Below, one piece after another: positions 5,893 to 6,182 of a stretch of 6,182 bases of DNA. Origin of the DNA: CAYWBU01 sp942491525 (lineage in GTDB: Bacteria; Desulfobacterota; Desulfomonilia; UBA1062); assembly GCA_942491525.1 (NCBI GenBank), contig CALOBW010000006.1, positions 1 to 6,182 of the forward strand, given 5' to 3'. The notes under the pieces are model-generated. The model ran no database searches, was not told where the DNA came from, and worked only from the letters and a program-made list of their open reading frames with translations. The position numbers and the translations under genes are program-made. How positions within the stretch are numbered: position 1 is the first letter of the stretch; each line of letters starts with the position of its first letter.

Positions 5893-6158
5893 CTTCGTCC
5901 TTCCATGACCCGCCGATAGTTCTGGCGCAGCTCACAAAGCACCTGCTCCACCAGCCGAGCCTCTTTCTCACTCAGGTTGCCGCGGGTCTTATCCTGCAGC
6001 ATTTCGATAATACTGATATTCTGACGCGCCACGACCACATCGACACATGACTGGCCACGCTGGGGATCGGGCGCAAGCCCAAGATTGATCATGGCGGCAC
6101 TGGCAAAACCCATGATCAGGGTTGAAAAATCAACCGAGTCTCCTTGTTTGTCCGGCAT
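5889..6158 (-). CDS. DUF1844 family protein
   Basis: The 89-residue protein matches the DUF1844 family, whose function is unknown. The pattern seen is DFSTLIMGFASAAMINLGL (10-28), a Pro-Asp-Pro turn (30-32), then ARQNISIIEMLQDKTRGNLS (44-63) and a helical end EARLVEQVLCELRQNYRRV. It looks like a small all-helical cytosolic or membrane-associated protein; the first helix is hydrophobic but short. The gene is complete: in-frame stops lie four and six codons upstream of the ATG, and GAGG sits 7 nt before it. Its TGA overlaps the degP ATG, so it leads the DUF1844-degP-ispE-spoVG chain within this window. Whether it is the first gene of the transcript cannot be seen, because the window ends 24 bases upstream. 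Confidence 0.9.
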   Translation of the reverse strand: MPDKQGDSVDFSTLIMGFASAAMINLGLAPDPQRGQSCVDVVVARQNISIIEMLQDKTRGNLSEKEARLVEQVLCELRQNYRRVMEGRR

Positions 6159-6182
6159 TCCTAAACCTCAATACTAAATTGA

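Overview
The window reads as ordinary chromosomal housekeeping DNA of a Gram-negative bacterium. The gene set (SpoVG, a DUF1844 protein, HtrA/DegP, IspE, Prs, a five-domain S1 protein and a ComM/YifB-type ATPase) and the moderately high, uneven GC content fit a Desulfobacterota/'Deltaproteobacteria'-like lineage best. That placement is an inference from gene content and was not tested. I see no mobile element, CRISPR array, tRNA or rRNA.

Layout. The plus strand carries two genes at the left edge: the 3' end of a ComM/YifB-family Mg-chelatase-like ATPase (to 344), then a small unrecognised gene (422-682) for an 86-residue lysine-rich hydrophobic protein. The remainder is one minus-strand block, read from right to left: DUF1844 protein (6158-5889), HtrA/DegP protease (5892-4417), ispE (4420-3557), spoVG (3576-3310), prs (3194-2253) and a ribosomal protein S1-type gene (2159-738). 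The two strands converge on a 12-bp perfect hairpin at 689-714, whose U-rich tail on the minus strand makes it a convincing terminator for the minus-strand block.

How the genes go together. The first four minus-strand genes are physically interlocked. DUF1844/degP and degP/ispE each overlap by 4 nt (ATGA), and ispE/spoVG overlap by 20 nt, so they are almost certainly co-transcribed and probably translationally coupled. After spoVG the spacing opens to 115 nt, with a plausible sigma70-like promoter inside the spoVG end and a leader containing phased A-tracts and an inverted repeat. After prs there is a 93-nt gap with a hairpin and a 10-bp direct repeat before the S1 gene. The block joins envelope protein quality control (HtrA), isoprenoid precursor synthesis (IspE), nucleic-acid-binding regulation (SpoVG), PRPP supply (Prs) and translation initiation (S1).

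The most unusual item is the 86-residue protein. Its prolines recur every 18 residues (P16, P34, P52, P70), and nearly all its charged and polar residues fall on a single helical face, with all prolines on the opposite face. This points to one long, 7/11-periodic amphipathic helix or membrane-associated repeat protein of unknown function. I found no convincing evidence for a previously undescribed multi-gene system.
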